From Gnomoniopsis sp. IMI 355080 (taxonomy: Eukaryota > Ascomycota > Sordariomycetes > Diaporthales > Gnomoniaceae), in NCBI GenBank assembly GCA_027946555.1, contig JAPEVC010000396.1, positions 1 through 18,128 of the forward strand: a stretch of 18,128 nt of DNA, given 5' to 3'. The position numbers were made by a program, and so were the translations under genes. Of the stretch, positions 17,386 through 18,128 are shown piece by piece. Each line of letters opens with the position of its first letter. Position 1 is the stretch's first letter. The notes beneath the pieces were generated by a model. The model was not told where the DNA came from, ran no database searches, and worked only from the letters and a program-made list of their open reading frames with translations.

Positions 17386-18128
17386 TGCAACTCGGTATAG
17401 TAATGAGACTGTATAGCAGTACTGAGCAATATGTCGAGCTATTCCCTTGACGGGTTCGCAGCGACCTAACTGAGTACGCCCGATTTGTCGAGGCTGGTGC
17501 AAGTAAGCGGAGTTACTCGGATATATCAAGAGCTTCCCAGTCTGTCTGGCAAATATCAACACCAGCATAGGCTGCCGCATGGTCCTGTGAGGCGGCATCG
17601 AGTCCGAGTCTCAAAAGCCCATGCTCGGATTTACGAGCAGACGGCCACCCGCAACGCCGGACGGTGTAGATGAGGACTCTGTCAGCCTGCCTGACAGATG
17701 ACCCGAACGGCCGGGTCTCGGGGCTCGGTTTCGTAGAATGGATCTTTGGCTTATCTACCATGTATGGTTCTACATGAATATATTTTTAATGTCAGCACAT
17801 ATATAAAAACGTCGAGTTGGAGCGGGAAGGGTTCATGCGAACAGCACCTACAGAGTAGACAAGAGGCAGATACCTCGTTGTCGGACCCGGCCCCACGCAT
17901 CTCAAACAAGCGCCCGTATCCGTTTGGGCCATACTCGCGAAAGTATCCTCCAGGAACCGATCTTCTTGACGTGATCGACAGTACTCAGCACGATAGGGTT
18001 GCAACGCCGAGCCCGAAGAAAGGACCCTGAATACTCCCCCAGAAAAGAAAGCAGACAAAATTCCCCGGTCCGCCCACTGGAAGCCGAAGAAGAAAGTTCA
18101 CGTTGCATTTTCCTCCACACTCCCACCC
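17386..18128. other. Right-edge intergenic region
   Basis: This is the 3' UTR of the acyltransferase and beyond. No gene is supported, though overlapping open frames of 70-95 codons occur on both strands after 17740. An A/T-rich stretch at 17776-17810 may be 3'-end related, and a hairpin lies at 17678-17698. The last 100 nt could be the edge of a neighbouring gene or promoter. Confidence 0.5.
17678..17698. repeat. Perfect hairpin, 8-bp stem with 5-nt loop
   Basis: TCTGTCAG (17678-17685) and CTGACAGA (17691-17698) are exact reverse complements around CCTGC. It lies about 293 nt after the acyltransferase stop, so it may sit in the 3' UTR or just past it. Role unknown. Confidence 0.6.

Noticed and set aside
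16717..17598. 293-codon open frame on the - strand opposite the acyltransferase
   Set aside because: It mirrors a clearly conserved coding region and its tail and has no domain of its own.

Overview
The window looks like nuclear DNA of a filamentous ascomycete (Pezizomycotina, most likely a Sordariomycete). The grounds are two short introns (57 and 67 nt) with fungal-type branch sites, pyrimidine-rich leaders before the start codons, CCAAT boxes, moderate GC content, a fungal-type Zn2Cys6 regulator, a fungal-type ubiquitin sequence, and proteins that match yeast families in order and motif. The species assignment is inference; nothing in the sequence names it.

Four protein genes are well supported, all on the + strand. 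(1) 4519-7149, one intron: a Zn2Cys6 transcription factor with a long disordered N-terminus and a helical C-terminus. (2) 10337-11026, no intron: polyubiquitin, three exact head-to-tail copies plus a terminal Gln. (3) 11818-13938, no intron: a BRAP2/Etp1-type protein with BRAP2 (RRM-like), RING-H2, UBP zinc finger and coiled coil in that order. (4) 15012-17385, one intron: a Gpt2/Sct1-type glycerol-3-phosphate acyltransferase of the ER membrane. The first intron of gene 4 falls inside the catalytic His-Asp block.

The rest is intergenic: 4.5 kb before the transcription factor, 3.2 kb between it and polyubiquitin, 0.8 kb between polyubiquitin and the Etp1-like gene, 1.1 kb between that and the acyltransferase, and 0.74 kb at the right edge. 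Open frames there are short, mostly lack ATG starts or recognisable domains, and conflict between strands. These gaps do hold microsatellites, candidate CCAAT and TATA elements, several strong inverted repeats (notably a perfect 18-bp palindrome at 2042-2059), and upstream ORFs before three of the four genes.

There is no sign of an operon-like system, biosynthetic cluster, transposon, CRISPR array or RNA gene. One possible functional link is the side-by-side placement of polyubiquitin and a protein family that recognises ubiquitin. I did not find a convincing new multi-gene system. The points most worth a second look are the palindrome cluster in the large upstream region, the widened zinc cluster, the overlapping upstream ORF of the Etp1-like gene, and the intron that splits the acyltransferase active site.
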